A program made the position numbers and the translations under genes. A stretch of 64,000 bases of DNA. Origin: Cheilinus undulatus. Lineage: Eukaryota > Chordata > Actinopteri > Labriformes > Labridae. This document shows positions 21,488-33,910 of the stretch, piece by piece. The notes beneath the pieces were generated by a model. The model was not told where the DNA came from. It did not search any database and saw nothing but the letters and a program-made list of their open reading frames with translations. Position 1 is the stretch's first letter; each line of letters begins with the position of its first letter. Where the stretch lies: the NCBI RefSeq assembly GCF_018320785.1, contig NC_054872.1, positions 43,264,551-43,328,550 on the forward strand. The letters run 5' to 3'.

Positions 21488-23039
21488 CATGGACGAAATT
21501 TTGATTTCAGAGGTGGGGGGGACACAACTGGTTTGAGTACGGGGGGTATGGTCAATAGACCTCATTTACATAAAATTATACCTAATTTTTGAGTAAAAAT
21601 AAGCTATAATAAGCTATAATAAGATATAAAAATAAGATTATCATCACTCTAACATTTGTCACAATGATCAATCTCATGACTAACATATCTTTATTCTTTC
21701 AACCTCACCTGTGAGCCTCCAGCCTTTCCTCCTCTACCTCCTCCAGTCTCTCCTCCTCTACCTCCTCCTGTATCTCCTCCTCTACCTCCTCCATCTCCTC
21801 TAGCCTCTCTTGCTCTACCTCCTCCTGTATCTTCTTCTGGATTTCTATTATCTGTCACCTGACAAAAAAATTTTGATGGATGACATATGAACAGTGGGAC
21901 AATTTGGGATGCAACAATCATTGATTTTGATGGTATAGTCTGAAGAAAAAACTCAGTTTCTCAATTATTATGTCTAATTTATTCACAAACAATATGGATG
22001 TATAAAATCACATTTATAATCCAAGGTTTTATTTTATTTTTCCCACAAACTTTCATTGTTAGTGTTTTTAAACAGTGGCTGCCTTTCGAAACACAAATAA
22101 TACATGAAAAAAAAAATCAAAACGTGTATCTCTTTGGCTTTAAATATACGCTTTTTTAAAATTTCTGTGTTGTTGAGGCTCTCCAGTAATAATAATAATA
22201 ATAATAATATTTTATTTGTCAGCTCTTTCAATAAAACTCAAAGACACTTTACAAGAATAAAACAATTACATAATATGAACATATAAATTGCAATACATAA
22301 GTTTATCATAAAGTTAAATAATAGAATATTAAAAAAGAAATCAAGTAATACTATTACTACCACTACTACTACTACTACTACTACTAATAATAATAGTAAT
22401 AGGAGGGGAGAGAGTCTGAGTTTCTGATGGATGAGGGGAAGGAGTTTGTGGTGTAATGTGTTCCTCTGAGTAACTTACACTTTCACTTCTAAAGAAGTCT
22501 CTTATATCCAGTTTTCTATTTTTCGACATCTTGCCACCTGGCTGCGCCTAATTAGCAAACATACATTCACATGCACTCACACACCCAGACACACATTCAA
22601 TGTTAATGTAAACGAAACCTCTGATATCAAAATCCGTCTAGCTGACGTGACCCAGGCAGAACAAATGCCCAACATGTTAACAGCTTACAGTGGCAGATGA
22701 ACGTGGACTCATTACCAACTAGCTAAACACCGGTGCGCTCATGTGCTATAGTCCAGGCGCTGTTTACAACCAGATGGTGTGACAGCAGGGACGGCCAATC
22801 ACACGTTAGCAAGAAACGGCAAAGCCAATTGATGAGCTTGTGGGCCAGTGGGCGGTCTAAAGAGAAACATGCTTCAGCTTGAACAGCCGTTTTCCGCTTG
22901 GTCCTAGTGCTCAACCTGTCTCCATTTAATATAGCGTAATATTGTTTTTGGATGGTAAAAACTGCAGGGGACCAAAACTGCCTTTTTAAAAAGTGCAGGG
23001 GACATGTCCCCCCTGTCCCCCCCCCAAATTACGTCCCTG
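21488..23039. mobile_element. Non-autonomous hAT transposon, 1.55 kb
   Basis: The terminal inverted repeats are CATGGACGAAATTTT (left) and the complement of CAGGGACGTAATTTGG (right). An exact 8-bp target duplication GGTCTTTG lies at 21480-21487 and 23040-23047, the hAT hallmark. It carries simple repeats (AAT near 22184-22210, ACT near 22350-22386, and a CCTCCTCTA-rich stretch 21715-21830) but no transposase. Confidence 0.9.
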
Positions 23040-23176
23040 GGTCTTTGTCATAGTGCTCCTCCTGGGCCTGGATCCATTTAGATCTGAAGCTGACTGAAAA
23101 AAAAATTGGCAGGTCTTAGCATGGCTATACACTAACATTACTGTCCTTGTCCTCACTCACCATGTTCATATTTAAA

Positions 23177-23962
23177 AGAGGTGTCAAAAGTATTCACATT
23201 CATTACTCAGGTAGAAGTATAGATTCTTGGCTTTAAAAAGACTTCTGTAGAAGTTGAAGTATCAACTCAAGCTTTTTACTCAAGTAAAAGGGTAAAAGTA
23301 CATGTTTAAAACTACTTAAAGTATAAAAGTAAAAGTAATGTAAGGGGGAAAAAATGCCATTAAGGACAAAAGCTTAGGCCGCTCCACAGGGGCCTATGGT
23401 GCACTACCCCACCTCCCCCCAAAAAACATTTTTCTAAAGGCCATAATGACTGTAATGTTATATTAAAATGTTAATGTTGAAAAATTTAATATGAAAGTGA
23501 ACGCATTGTAGTACAATGCAAATACATTCAAGAACCATATGTACTACCAACCTCCTCACTGGTGCTTGGTTGGGACATTTCACTCCAGTTCTCTTGAGTC
23601 TCTGGCACGGACCTCTTTGTACTAGACTACATATGTCTGCTATTTCCTTGCTGGAGTGTGACGTGATTTGTTTTGTGTGCAGGTGCGTTGGATTGTGTAC
23701 AAACCAATAGGGTGTCAGAATAGTATTATGTTTATACTTCTCATCCAACCACAATCAAATTCACTTTATCTGGAAGGCTCGATTTATCTGGATAGGTTTG
23801 GAGGTTTTTTATTTGTGTTTTTTTGAATGATGACAAGCCAGAATGAAAACAAGCTGAAATGAAATAGGAGTAATGCTTAATTACTCCAGTAAAGTACAGA
23901 TACCCAAAATTTCTACCTAAGTAAGGTAACAAAGTATTTGTACTTAGTTACTTGACACCTCT
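23177..23962. mobile_element. MITE with AGAGGTGTCA ends
   Basis: Begins AGAGGTGTCAAAAGTATTCA and ends with the inverted form TTGACACCTCT. The flanks CATATTT/GATATTT are continuous in copy 2 (near 31434-31450), so the site was once empty. A truncated relative lies in reverse at 28630-28757. Inside is a weakly conserved unrelated stretch, with no gene. Confidence 0.8.
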
Positions 23963-24562
23963 GATATTTTATGATGAAAGCTCACACCATTATAAGAAGA
24001 GGTATTACCCAGTTTTTGTGTTTTGTGAATACGAAGCTTTAGATCAGTTGATTCTCTGTGTTGTAGATAGTTATTCATCTACTTCTTACTTTAGGTAACC
24101 TGTGAAAACATAGCTCTGTGGTTGTTGAACATAGCCTACCTCCTGCATGTGACTTCACATTCATAGCCTTTACAGCCCGCCCACCGAGTGAGGGTACGGG
24201 TGTCTGTGGAAACGCAAACTGTTCTGGTGTATAGTGCACTGAACCATACTAACCTGTACTCAATCAAACAGGACCACCTGATGGAAATGTGTTTATAGAG
24301 GGGGATCACTTTGTCCTCACATTGTTCCTCTGCAGCATTAATAGTGAAGGTGAAAGGTCACGGGTAGCTAATGTCACAGCTTTGAATGCCACATTGAATG
24401 TACCTGGTGGAAATCCAACATCCTGTTCCTACAATGATATAAAGAAGTCATTCTTTTGAGAAAAAAAATGTCCAAAATGTACTTATCCCAGGCAACCTAA
24501 ATAAATATATATCACTGCTTTTTTAATTCTAATGATTTGTTTTTCCTTCTTTTTCTTCACAG

Positions 24563-24710
24563 TGAACAGCAAGTGAGCCTGAACAGACCAAACCAGTTTG
24601 ACGGAGTGACTCTGCATCACTCAGAAACTAAAGATGACTGACAATAGTTAGACTATAGTTTTTTATTCGGATTGCTGCTGTGTCGTAAATAAATTTTCAC
24701 AACATAAATT
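24563..24710 (+). other. vmo1: 3' UTR exon 4 of VMO1 copy 1
   Basis: It follows the acceptor at 24561-24562 and is wholly untranslated. It contains GACCAAACCAGTTTGACGGA, conserved with the other copies, and the polyA signal AATAAA at 24688-24693. Confidence 0.85.
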
Positions 24711-25009
24711 TCTTCAAATGTTTGGTGTCTGTTTTTTCTTCTTTGGAAAAAAAATCATCTTAGTTAAATTATTTGGGAAATTAATCTTTTTAAACAAACG
24801 GTAGAATCACCTTTAGCTAGAGAAAGATCAAGCAGTGTTTCTTCAAATCAACAGCCACTTTAAGCTTCAGGTCATCCCATCATCACCTCTAATCAATGTG
24901 AGCACAGCATGTTTTCATACTCAGCCTAATGAACCAATGAGCTTCCAGCAAAGTCATTTTAAGTGTGAGCTTTAAAGTTACTCCAGTCCATACTAATTGA
25001 ATTCTTTGG

Positions 25010-25320
25010 GCACCGGAATTTTTTCAAGAAAATATTCAATTTTGATATCAGGATTTCAAAAGGCTGTAGCATGAAAATGGTTTCAAAACTCTCTCTCTCC
25101 AAAACATTGAATAGAAAGACACCCACAAATGCTGCTATGATTGAAGTTACTCATGTCCGCCATCTCCTGGTGTAAAGTCGTAACAACATTAGGGACCATA
25201 TTTGCAGCTAGAGCCTGTTAAAATCAGCAATGTTGCTTGTCGCAATTTTGCAACTTCGGCACTTAAAGGGTTAACAGACACAACCTCCAAATAAATAGTT
25301 AAATAAAGTTTAACGCTCAA
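25010..25320. other. Spacer downstream of VMO1 copy 1
   Basis: It follows the 250-bp downstream block shared with copy 3. No gene or complete repeat was recognised. AAAGGGTTAAC near 25265 resembles a TTAA-type MITE end. Confidence 0.35.
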
Positions 25321-25321
25321 A

Positions 25322-25500
25322 CATCCAGGCATCCATTCCATATACTGCTTGTCCTATCCTGTACTGAGGGGGGCTAGAGCCAATCCCTGCTGTCACTGGA
25401 CAAGTGTTCATGTGCACCCTGGACTTGTCGCCAGTCAATCCAAGGGCTGACAAACGACTCACACAGTTCAGAGTCACAGATTAACAAGAGGAAACTCTCA
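25322..25500 (+). mobile_element. L2-type LINE or SINE 3' fragment
   Basis: Contains CATCCATTCCATATACTGCT, GGGGGCTAGAGCCAATCCC and a CGCCAGTCAATCCAAGGGCT-like block. Together these are the signature of the common fish L2-derived tail. Confidence 0.7.
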
Positions 25501-26400
25501 CAGGCACAGGGGTAACATAACTCTCCACACAGAAAGGTCCTGAAGCTGCAAAAGCAGCCCCAAACCATCACGCCATCACCACCAGGTCTGTTCATATAAT
25601 GTTGTTTTTATAAAATGCTGTTAGTTTTACACCAAATGTAAAAGGATGTGCACCTTCCAAAAAGCTGAACCTTTGTGACATCAGTCCAAAGAATATTTTT
25701 ACAAAAGTCTCATCAAGATGTTTTTTTTGTCAAATGTAAGATGAGCCTTGGTCTTGGAGCTCTCCCATGGGTGCCATTTTTGTCCAGTCTCTTTCTTATT
25801 GTTGAATCATGAACTCTGACCTTAACTGAGTCAAGTGAAGCCTACAGGTCTTTAGATGTTGTTCTGGGTTCTTTAGTTACCTCCTGGATGAGTCATCGAT
25901 GCTCTCTTGGAGTAATTTTGGTAAGCTTGCCACTCCTGGGAAGGTTCACCACTGTTCCAAGCTTTCTCCATTTGTGGATAATGGCTCTCACTATCATTTG
26001 CTAGAGTCCCAAAGCCTTAGAACTAGCATTGTAACCCTCTCCAGACTGACAGTTATAAATGACTTTGCTTCTCATCTGTTCCTGAATTTGTTTTAATAGC
26101 ACCATAATGTGTTGTGTTTTGAGATCTTCAAGCCTACTTCACTTTGTCAGACAGGTTCTATTTAAGGGATTTCTTAATCAACAGGTCTGGCAGTAATCAG
26201 GCCTGGGTGTGGCTGGTGAAACTGAGCTCAGCTGTCCAAAAAATGTTATTAATCCGAAAATTTATGTTTTAACAAGGGGAGGGTATACTTTTCACACAGG
26301 GACAAGGTAGGTGTTTTTTCCCTTAATTAATGAAATCATCACTGAAACCTACAATTTGCATTTTTTTTTTGGTTCCACAATAATTTCAGTACATTTAGGA
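25500..26400 (-). mobile_element. Tc1-like transposon remnant
   Basis: The minus strand reads GGDGVMVWGCFCSFRTF, then N-terminal helix-turn-helix segments with stops. It is the same family as the plus-strand remnant at 56385-58695, including the non-coding stretch CAGGCCTGGGTGTGGCTGGT. Inactive. Confidence 0.8.
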
Positions 26401-26657
26401 AAAACCTCACAGTGCACTGACTGACGCGTCTCATTTGATTGACAGATACCTTGATAGGCAGATGCTACCTATCTGTCAACCAGAATGGTAGCTAGTTTAA
26501 CTGACAGGAAATCAAGCTCAGTGGGCGGGCTCTTGTCTGCCATCATGTTGATCCAAAGTTTGGTTAGGAAAGTGATTTCAATATAGAAGCTGCCACAGAT
26601 TCGCTTCAAAAGCTGTTTGGGTCTGTTTGTAATCAGACGGCTGACGTCACACAGGCT

Positions 26658-27420
26658 TTGTCCCTATTCTTTTTACAGTTTATGGCACTGATCGTCAGCT
26701 GGAGGCCTGGTGGCCACACCAGGCCCCCCACAGCTTCCCATCCAGCCCCCAGAAAATTATTACATTCAGAAATTCATTCATTCAGAAGTCATCTTATTGG
26801 TGAGCCTCATCTCTATGCAGTGTCCTTGTATTCTAAGCAGTTGCAGAGGATAGCTAACTCTGCCTTAAATGATGATTCCCACCCTTTGCACAGTGAATTT
26901 CAGCTTCTTCCCTCTGGATGGAGGTTTCTAGTCCCAAGGTGCAGAACAAAGTGGTATAAAAACAGCTTTGTTCCTGCTGCTATTGCTAAGCTGAACAAGT
27001 TGTTGCCTTATTTTGCACACATGTATTTATTTGTTCATGCACTTATGTATTTATTCCTACTCTTGAATCTTAAACTTGGTTTTTACCCTGGCTTTTTTTG
27101 AGAGCTATTGATTTGCTGAGTTTTTAATTTGATCTTAATGGAGGGTACTTCACCCTCTTTTATGCCTATTTCTGCTTGACTGATGGAACCTTGAGCACTT
27201 TAATGTTTTACCTTTGTTTCTGGCATGTTGTTTCACTTTTCAAGGGTCTGGGCGGGCTGTTATGTCTTGGAGGTTTTAAATAACCTTCATTTTTTTTTCC
27301 TGGTTGTTTTTTTGTTGCTTCTGTCCTGTGATCTGCGTTTTGAAATGGATGTTGTAATCTCACTGATGACAAAACAAATCTACCTGCGGGTACAAATAAA
27401 GTTACCTGAACCTGAAATGT
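26658..27420 (+). mobile_element. LINE 3' end fragment (L2-like)
   Basis: An open stretch (26790-27010) reads LQRIANSALNDDSHPLHSEF and then QLLPSGWRFLVPRCRTKWYK. This is the C-terminus found in many fish LINE proteins. A 3' UTR follows, ending AAATAAAGTTACCTGAACCT, a typical tail with a short repeat. 5'-truncated, no reverse transcriptase. Confidence 0.8.
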
Positions 27421-28629
27421 GAGGAAAATGTGTTATGGTATTTACAATGCCTTTTTTATTTTTAAAAAGCCCTACAGCTATTAAAGGATCCCCAAAATTG
27501 ACTAAGATTAAAACCTTTTTTCAGGATTTACTTGATGCTTGAACAGTTTCTCAAAAATCCACCTGACAGCCATTGTTAGTAAATAAGATACACGATAAAC
27601 ACGCACTCATCAGTCCATTCTTGATTAGAACTGCTGGTTTCAGTACCATCCTATCAGTTCCCCCTTTTGAATATGATTGTTTCCTGCATGTGTTTTTCAC
27701 CAATCAGGATTAGACATATTTAACTCAAACCCAGTGATGAACAACATGACAGCCCCAGAAATATGTGGCTGAAAAATCTCTATCACCCCCTTGTGGCTTG
27801 CTGCAGTATAAGTGATAGGGACTGAATTTACTGCTATAGTGCCTAGAAATAAGGTAAATTTAAACGTAAATCAAAACACCTCAATATATCTTATTTGCTT
27901 AATTAGTCTGGCCCCTACATTGTCTGCCAAGAAAAACAATCTAGCCCTTGTGCAAATGTAGTTGTTGATCCCTGGTCTATGGTCAAGTCTGTATTGACTC
28001 ACTGTGCAGCTTAAATCTGTGTAGGGGGGGGTTTGACTCTTAAAATGTATTTAACATTTGGCCAAATCTCTGAAAGTCCCTGTGAGCAATATTGCTTTTT
28101 AAATCATGTGGAGCATGGTGAACTTACAGCTAGTTTTCTTGTTATTTGTTATCTTTAATGAATACACGTTTCTTCAGGCTTTTAATTTATTTAGAAATAA
28201 AACAGGCGTCCTTCACTAATTATTAAAGTTCTGTTGTACACTGTAGTATCACTTGGAAAATATCTTAGGAGATTTAGCCAGAACAAAACTGCATTTATTC
28301 CAGGTAGAAAAAGAGGAAACAAATTAAATGTTGAGTGCCTTAAATAGAGGATATATTTAGACTGCTGTGACTGGGTAAAGGGTTTAATAGGAAGAGGAGT
28401 AATTTACTCCAGTTATTTAACTGTATTAACCTGGCATGTGTGTTTAGGAGCTGACCATGAACAAACACAAAAATAACTTTACATTAGATTATAATCCATC
28501 CTGGAGTCTTAATATTGAACTAATCTGCTACTGTGCATGTAATTGACCCTTTGCTTAGTCCCTCTCTAAAACGCCCCTGTCCACTACTAGGTTAGCAACC
28601 GTAATTATGCATGCGAGGCCTGAGCTTTC
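27421..28629. other. Intergenic, no gene seen
   Basis: AT-rich spacer between VMO1 copies 1 and 2. A CTCF-like word on the minus strand lies at 27785-27800. No exon was recognised. Confidence 0.4.
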
Positions 28630-28796
28630 AGTAGACTCAAGTATATGGAAGCAATGTAAAAAGCTTGAGTTGATATTTCAGCTTCTTCAGACGTCTTTTT
28701 AAACCCTTGTATCTATTCTTCTACCTGAATAATGAATGTGAATACTTTTGACACCTCGGAATTTAACATTAGCTTAGAGCAATGTTGTTACATTAC

Positions 28797-29356
28797 AACC
28801 TTGCAAAGCAGATGGATACGCCCATTTCTTTGTTTTTCACTGGCAAATCCATCTCGCAAAGCTCCCATTTGAACCGTTTGGGCCTGGTTAGAAAGTGACA
28901 GGACCAATCAGTGACGAGGGGCAGTACTTTCAGGTGCAGCAGAGTCCTGACGTAAACAAGCAGTAGCAAGAGCTGGTGCAGTTATGGAGGAAGAGATTAG
29001 TGTGGATGCTGCTAAAGCACCAGTTTTATCAGAACTTGAGGACATTTCTTCGTTAAAAGAAGAACGAAGAGCAGCAGTGAGTTGTTTTCTTTTCAAAAAT
29101 GACAAAATTCGAGTACTTACATGTCTATAGTCGTGCGCAGCTAGTGTTATTCTTCACTAGCTGCGCACACGCAGCTCAACAGCAGCTACGTCACGTGTTT
29201 TGTTGCTCTGATTGGCCTGTAGAGATGTGACAGACAGAACGTTCATCCAATCACACTCTGAGTATTTTTTCAAAGCGTCTGCCTTTTCTCAAAGGTTTCC
29301 TATTGAATCTTTCCCAGATGGATGTGTGAAACACATCCATCTGATGTGTCAGGTTA
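28797..29356 (+). mobile_element. 560-bp MITE, copy 2 (upstream of VMO1 copy 2)
   Basis: Same family and orientation as 20032-20588, ending TGTGTCAGGTTA. It lies about 560 bp before the VMO1 copy 2 start codon, in the place where copies 1 and 3 carry their shared distal promoter region. Confidence 0.85.
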
Positions 29357-29745
29357 GTTACAATATGTTTGTTCCAGTGTATGACTTTCTTTTTAGTTCT
29401 GACCCCGAGTCACAGACCACAGGCCAGGGCTGCATCAGTAAGCCAAGCAAGAGCAAAGGAAAAGTGAGTGCCTACATGGTTACAGGATACACTGAACAGA
29501 GGGTCAGGACAAAAGGAGACAGAGATAGGATGGAATATCTATTTGATCAAGGTAGGGAATCAACAACATGCAGAGGACAGGATGATTGCATCAGCACATG
29601 TGGGGCATTTACATACAGCATGACATGATGAAATGGAATTAACGATAAGGGGGTCAACAAAGGCAATAAACACATGGGTTTGACACAGTGGTATTTCAAG
29701 GGTCTTAAAAGGTCCTTTCGGTCAAAGGTTATCAGTAAAGGGTTA
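29357..29745. other. Spacer upstream of VMO1 copy 2
   Basis: It does not match the distal promoter region of copies 1 and 3. Open frames here look like chance. No gene. Confidence 0.4.
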
Positions 29746-29870
29746 GAATTTTATCATCAGTTCTCACAGCAGCGTTTGACTCCGTCAATAATTCATCCTG
29801 ATGTCAGAGTCCTGTTTTGTAATTTTCTGGGCTATATAAGATCCTCCAGTCTGAAGCCTCAGTAGTCTAC
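29746..29870 (+). promoter_or_regulatory. vmo1: VMO1 copy 2 core promoter
   Basis: TATATAAG at 29833-29840 within GGGCTATATAAGATCCTCCA, the same core as copy 1. Homology to the other copies starts only at about 29753 (CATCAGTTCTCACAGCAG). Confidence 0.8.
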
Positions 29871-29917
29871 TTGTTAGGCTCTATTTAGGAGTGAAACACC
29901 GACTCGCTGCTGCCAAT

Positions 29918-31165
29918 ATGGCCATCATGTTCACCATGGTGACCCTGCTGGCTGTATTGTTTGGTGGTTTTCATCAGACAGCCTCATACAGATCGTACAA
30001 GTACAAGGTCTCTGTGTCCAATGGAGGGTCATGGGGAGACTGGCACAGTTCTGAGATGTGCCCGGAGAACTCCTTTGCTATCGGCTTCAGTCAGAGGGTA
30101 AATAAACAAGGCTACTTCTTAATGTACAGTTCTGTGGTAAGGCTAAACTGTACTGAGGGGTTTTTGCCTAACATTTATTCTATCACACCTATTTCTACAA
30201 ACATATCATGGAGTGAGACACTCAAAGACTGATAAAATGTGTAGCTGTGTAGAAACTGAGCAAAAAACTTTAATATTTTTAACTTTTACACCAAATTTTG
30301 CAGTTACTTCATCAAAATAAGACAACAATTAAAAACAAACTCATCCACAAGTTAAGAAGCCTGTTAATCAGATCTCTTTGTGTCCTCAGGTAGAGCCTGG
30401 CCAGGGAGATGGTGACGACACCGCCCTGAACGGGATCCGTCTCTACTGTGCTGCAGAAAACCATGAGGGCTTCACACACACTGTTGAGTCTCATGCTGGC
30501 TTGTAAGTTGCCGAGTTATCTTATTCAGCTTAACCCTTAGGAGTCCACGCTTATGGCGGTATGATGTCATCATGCGCTTTCTTGTCACATGAAAGCATAA
30601 AAACAAAGCTACATTTTGTATTGCAATTATTTAGTGTTACAAGTGTGATTTTTTTGCTTTATGTCAGTTTTTGTTTGATGCCAATAGGCCAAGTAAAACA
30701 GGAAATATCATCATTGAATTTCATATAAAAATTAAATTATTTTTATTAATTTTTTTAATTTGGAATTCTGATGGTTTAATGTTCTTTTGTTTCTTAAGAG
30801 TTCCTTCTCACATTTTGCATTTTATCCTATTGTACTTACATGCATTTCCCTCCCTCCTCTCTAGCTGGGGTGATTGGACCATGCCTCAGTACTGCCCCCG
30901 TGGTGTGCTCACTGCCTTCCAGCTCCAAGTTGAGGCTCCTATTGGACGTGGCGATGACACTGCTGCCAACAACATCAGGTTCCGTTGCAGCACACACACC
31001 ATACTGCACGGGATGGGCATGCCCTGGGGAGATTATGGCTCATGGAGTAATACGTGTTATGGTGGAGGAATCTGCGGCATCAGGACCAAGGTGGAGGGAA
31101 GGCAGGGTGAGGGCGATGACACCGCCCTCAATGATGTGGAATTCTACTGCTGTGCCAACAAATAA
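29918..31165 (+). CDS. vmo1: Vitelline membrane outer layer protein 1-like, copy 2
   Basis: Exons 29918-30097, 30390-30502 and 30865-31165 encode 197 residues. Exon phases and the 113-base exon 2 are identical to copies 1 and 3. The signal peptide is followed by WGDW (start of repeat 1), [13 protein letters not shown] again (repeat 2), [16 protein letters not shown] (repeat 3) and GDDTALNDV. All eight mature cysteines are kept. The mature N-terminus is basic and tyrosine-rich (SYRSYKYK), unlike the other copies. Stop TAA lies one base before the exon 3 donor. This is the most compact copy, with introns of 292, 362 and 2068 bases. It should be secreted, with the same inferred egg-coat or mucosal role. 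Confidence 0.95.
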
Positions 31166-31166
31166 G

Positions 31167-33234
31167 GTAAGACAGTGTGAAAGGGAGTTTTGAAGACTTT
31201 TAAGAGGTCAAAGATGGTTTTATGTTGGTGATTCTGACAAACGACAACTTTTCATTCCTGGCAGGAACTTCCACCAGATGCCATTCAATAATATCATTGT
31301 ATACATATTGGATCTTTATAATAGAGCTTGCCCGCTTGTGTACATCCACCTCCTGGGCCTGCCTCCATTTAGATTGGAAGCGGCCTGAAAAAACTGACAT
31401 TCCTTTACTTGTCCAATGGGCCCACCAAACATGTTCATATTACAAAGATAAAAGCTCATACTGTTATAGGAAAGGTTGGTATACCTTTTGAAAAAAAGAC
31501 AAAGAAAAAAAGGAAAAAACACATGAATTTTTTGTTGTTTTAGTAAGTTGTTATGGGTATACAGGTCAAAACAAAAGGATAAATCTAGGATGAACCTTAT
31601 CTTGGTTGACCTCTCTCCATGTCTCTGGCCCCAATAATGCTTTAACCTTTTCCAACCTTACTGGCACCCTCGGTAATGGCACTCTTTATTCATTTATTTT
31701 TGCTTATTTGCACATGAGACATACAGTTTGTTGTGACAAAGATGAATCTTTGACAGGGAAAGAGTAAAGCAAAGAACGTGCTAGTGAGGTAGGAAACCTG
31801 AAGGGTTAATAATTCAATCTCACCCTATTATAATCAGACTTTGTAAGTCTACTTTAGGTCTGGCTTTTAACAAACATTACAATCAAGAAGACATTTTTAT
31901 AAATGAAATGGAACAAATAAAATGTGAAAACCAATGTATTATAAATAAGTTTCCAGGACAAAAAGTTACATTGCACCTACATGGTAAATAATCATGGAGT
32001 TAAGTATTTGCTATATTTGCTTTTACATCCACATATATCTTCAACTTATATCCTAACATGAAATGATGCATTTTTTTAATATGTTTTTTTTTTTTTTAAG
32101 TAACATCAAGTTTGGCTTATCAGCTTTGGTACTTTGGCAGTCTATTGCCGTGCCAGTGAGCATTCCCATGAGAAATACTGTATATAGCACTATTGATGGG
32201 TATGGGAAAAAAATGGCCAAAAAAACCCCAATGCTGGCTCTAGTGTACGCTAAGTCGAGCATTTTAGTAGCATTTCACTTTTTTACCCAGGAAGCCTCTG
32301 TTTGGCACAGCTACTGGCTACCGATTTGTGCTTGGTAGTGATGATGATTTTTTTCACTCTTACTGTAAGCAGTAAACTGGATGAGAGGCATCAGGTGCTG
32401 CAGAGGGGTTGCGGGCAAATCATCACTCTTAAGGTCTTGTAACACAGCAAGGCTACTTTTTACATGGGACTCATTGATATTATGAACACTAGGCCAGATA
32501 ACACCACAGCATTAATCAAATTCATTCATGACCTTAGATGCTGATTTGGCAGTTATATATTGGGTTTAGTGTTGCAAATCTTGCCCTGTCAGTTTACTTG
32601 TGTCATCTCTACCTGGTGTGTTTACATTGAGCTACAATATTAAAAATGAAGTAGATTTGGCCACATCAGCTTCTAAAACTTTCATTTTAATCTATCTCTA
32701 ATTGCACCAACCCCTCTCCTGAAACTTTCCTCTCTCTCATCCTTACTTTCTTGTGGTGGTGGGATTCTCTGTTTTAAATGAATACGTGTAATTATGGAAC
32801 CAAAAATGTGTAAGTTGTCAGTCAAAAGGACACAAATGGACCTCACAGACTGGGCACTTTGATTGGCTGTCAAACGGAGATCATTACTCTCAGGACACGC
32901 AGTGAGAGAGAGAAAAGGGAGATGAAGAAAAATACAGTTTTGAGGGAGAACGCTACTTAAACAATGAGTGCTCACACCCACACCTCACGAGTGCAACCAA
33001 CATATCTAATAGTTTTAACTGTGAAAATAGAGAGGCTGTTGTTTGTCTGGGTTTTGAATTAATAGCTTGTCCAACAAATCTCTTTGAATTAGATGTAGCT
33101 TGTCTGACATCATTTTCCTACTATGATATATAAAAGTCATAACCATCTAAAAATGTACTTATCTCAGGTAAACCAATAAATATATCACTGATTTTGTATT
33201 TTAAGTATTTGTTTTTCTTTCATTTTATTTACAG
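31167..33234 (+). other. Intron 3 of VMO1 copy 2 (in the 3' UTR)
   Basis: Donor AAG|GTAAGA, acceptor TTTATTTACAG. The first 300 bases align with copy 1 and show the empty sites of the copy 1 transposons. No gene inside, and a T tract at about 32087-32098. Confidence 0.75.
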
Positions 33235-33380
33235 AGAACAGCAAGCAAACCTGAGCAGACCTGACCAGTTTGATGGAGTGACTCCGCACCCTGAAACTAA
33301 AGATGACTACCAATAGAAAGTTTAGATTTTTTTAAAAGCTGCATCACTGTTGTGGCTTTAATAAATTCTAATAACAACAA
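33235..33380 (+). other. vmo1: 3' UTR exon 4 of VMO1 copy 2
   Basis: Untranslated exon with GACCTGACCAGTTTGATGGA and AATAAA at 33360-33365. The block downstream is shorter than in copies 1 and 3 by roughly 170 bases. Confidence 0.8.
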
Positions 33381-33539
33381 TGTCTTTGAATCCTTGGTGT
33401 CTGTTTTTCTCTTTGGAAAAAATCCTTTAGGTCCCTAGTCAGAGTGATTTGTATCATTGTATCATTTTAAGTGTGAGCTTTAAAACTATTCCAGTCTATA
33501 CTAATTTGATAGATATGACCTCCAAATATATCAAAAGTA

Positions 33540-33910
33540 GGGCTGTCAAAATTGACGCGTTAATGTGAATTTGCATCAGTTCTATACAATTCAAGATAAT
33601 TCTAATTCTGCCTAGTCAAAATGTAATTAGAGATATCTTGAATTAGAATTATAGATATCTACAATTCATTTGTAGATATCCGTAGTTCACATTTTGGATA
33701 TCTGAAATGACATTATGGATATCTGAAATGACAAACCCCATTCACATGAATGGCAAAAGTGACATCATTTCGCCTAGTCAAAATGACGTTGTAGATATCT
33801 TAAATGACTATTTTGGATAGGCAGAATGTATTTTCGGATATCCGAAATGTTCTTTTTGACTAGGCGAAATTGAATTACAGATATCTACAATTTGAATTCT
33901 GGATAGTCAA
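33540..33910. repeat. GATATC-rich palindromic MITE-like element
   Basis: About ten GATATC words, mostly AGATATCT or GGATATC. Also repeats of TAGTCAAAATG and its partner CTAGGCGAAAT in both orientations. The whole block can fold on itself. No coding capacity. Confidence 0.7.

Larger units (their letters stand above)
21427..24562 (+). other. Intron 3 of VMO1 copy 1 (in the 3' UTR)
   Basis: The donor TAAG|GTAAGA and the acceptor TTCTTCACAG match copies 2 and 3. The intron contains a hAT element (21488-23039) and a MITE (23177-23962). The remaining sequence aligns with intron 3 of copy 2. Confidence 0.8.

Noticed and set aside
21025-21504. 159-codon frame overlapping VMO1 exon 3
   Set aside because: It is a shifted frame over the conserved exon. 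The VMO1 frame has the splice sites and the domain.
29212-29628. 138-codon open frame as a gene
   Set aside because: Its first third lies inside a MITE and the rest has no splice sites, polyA signal or similarity.
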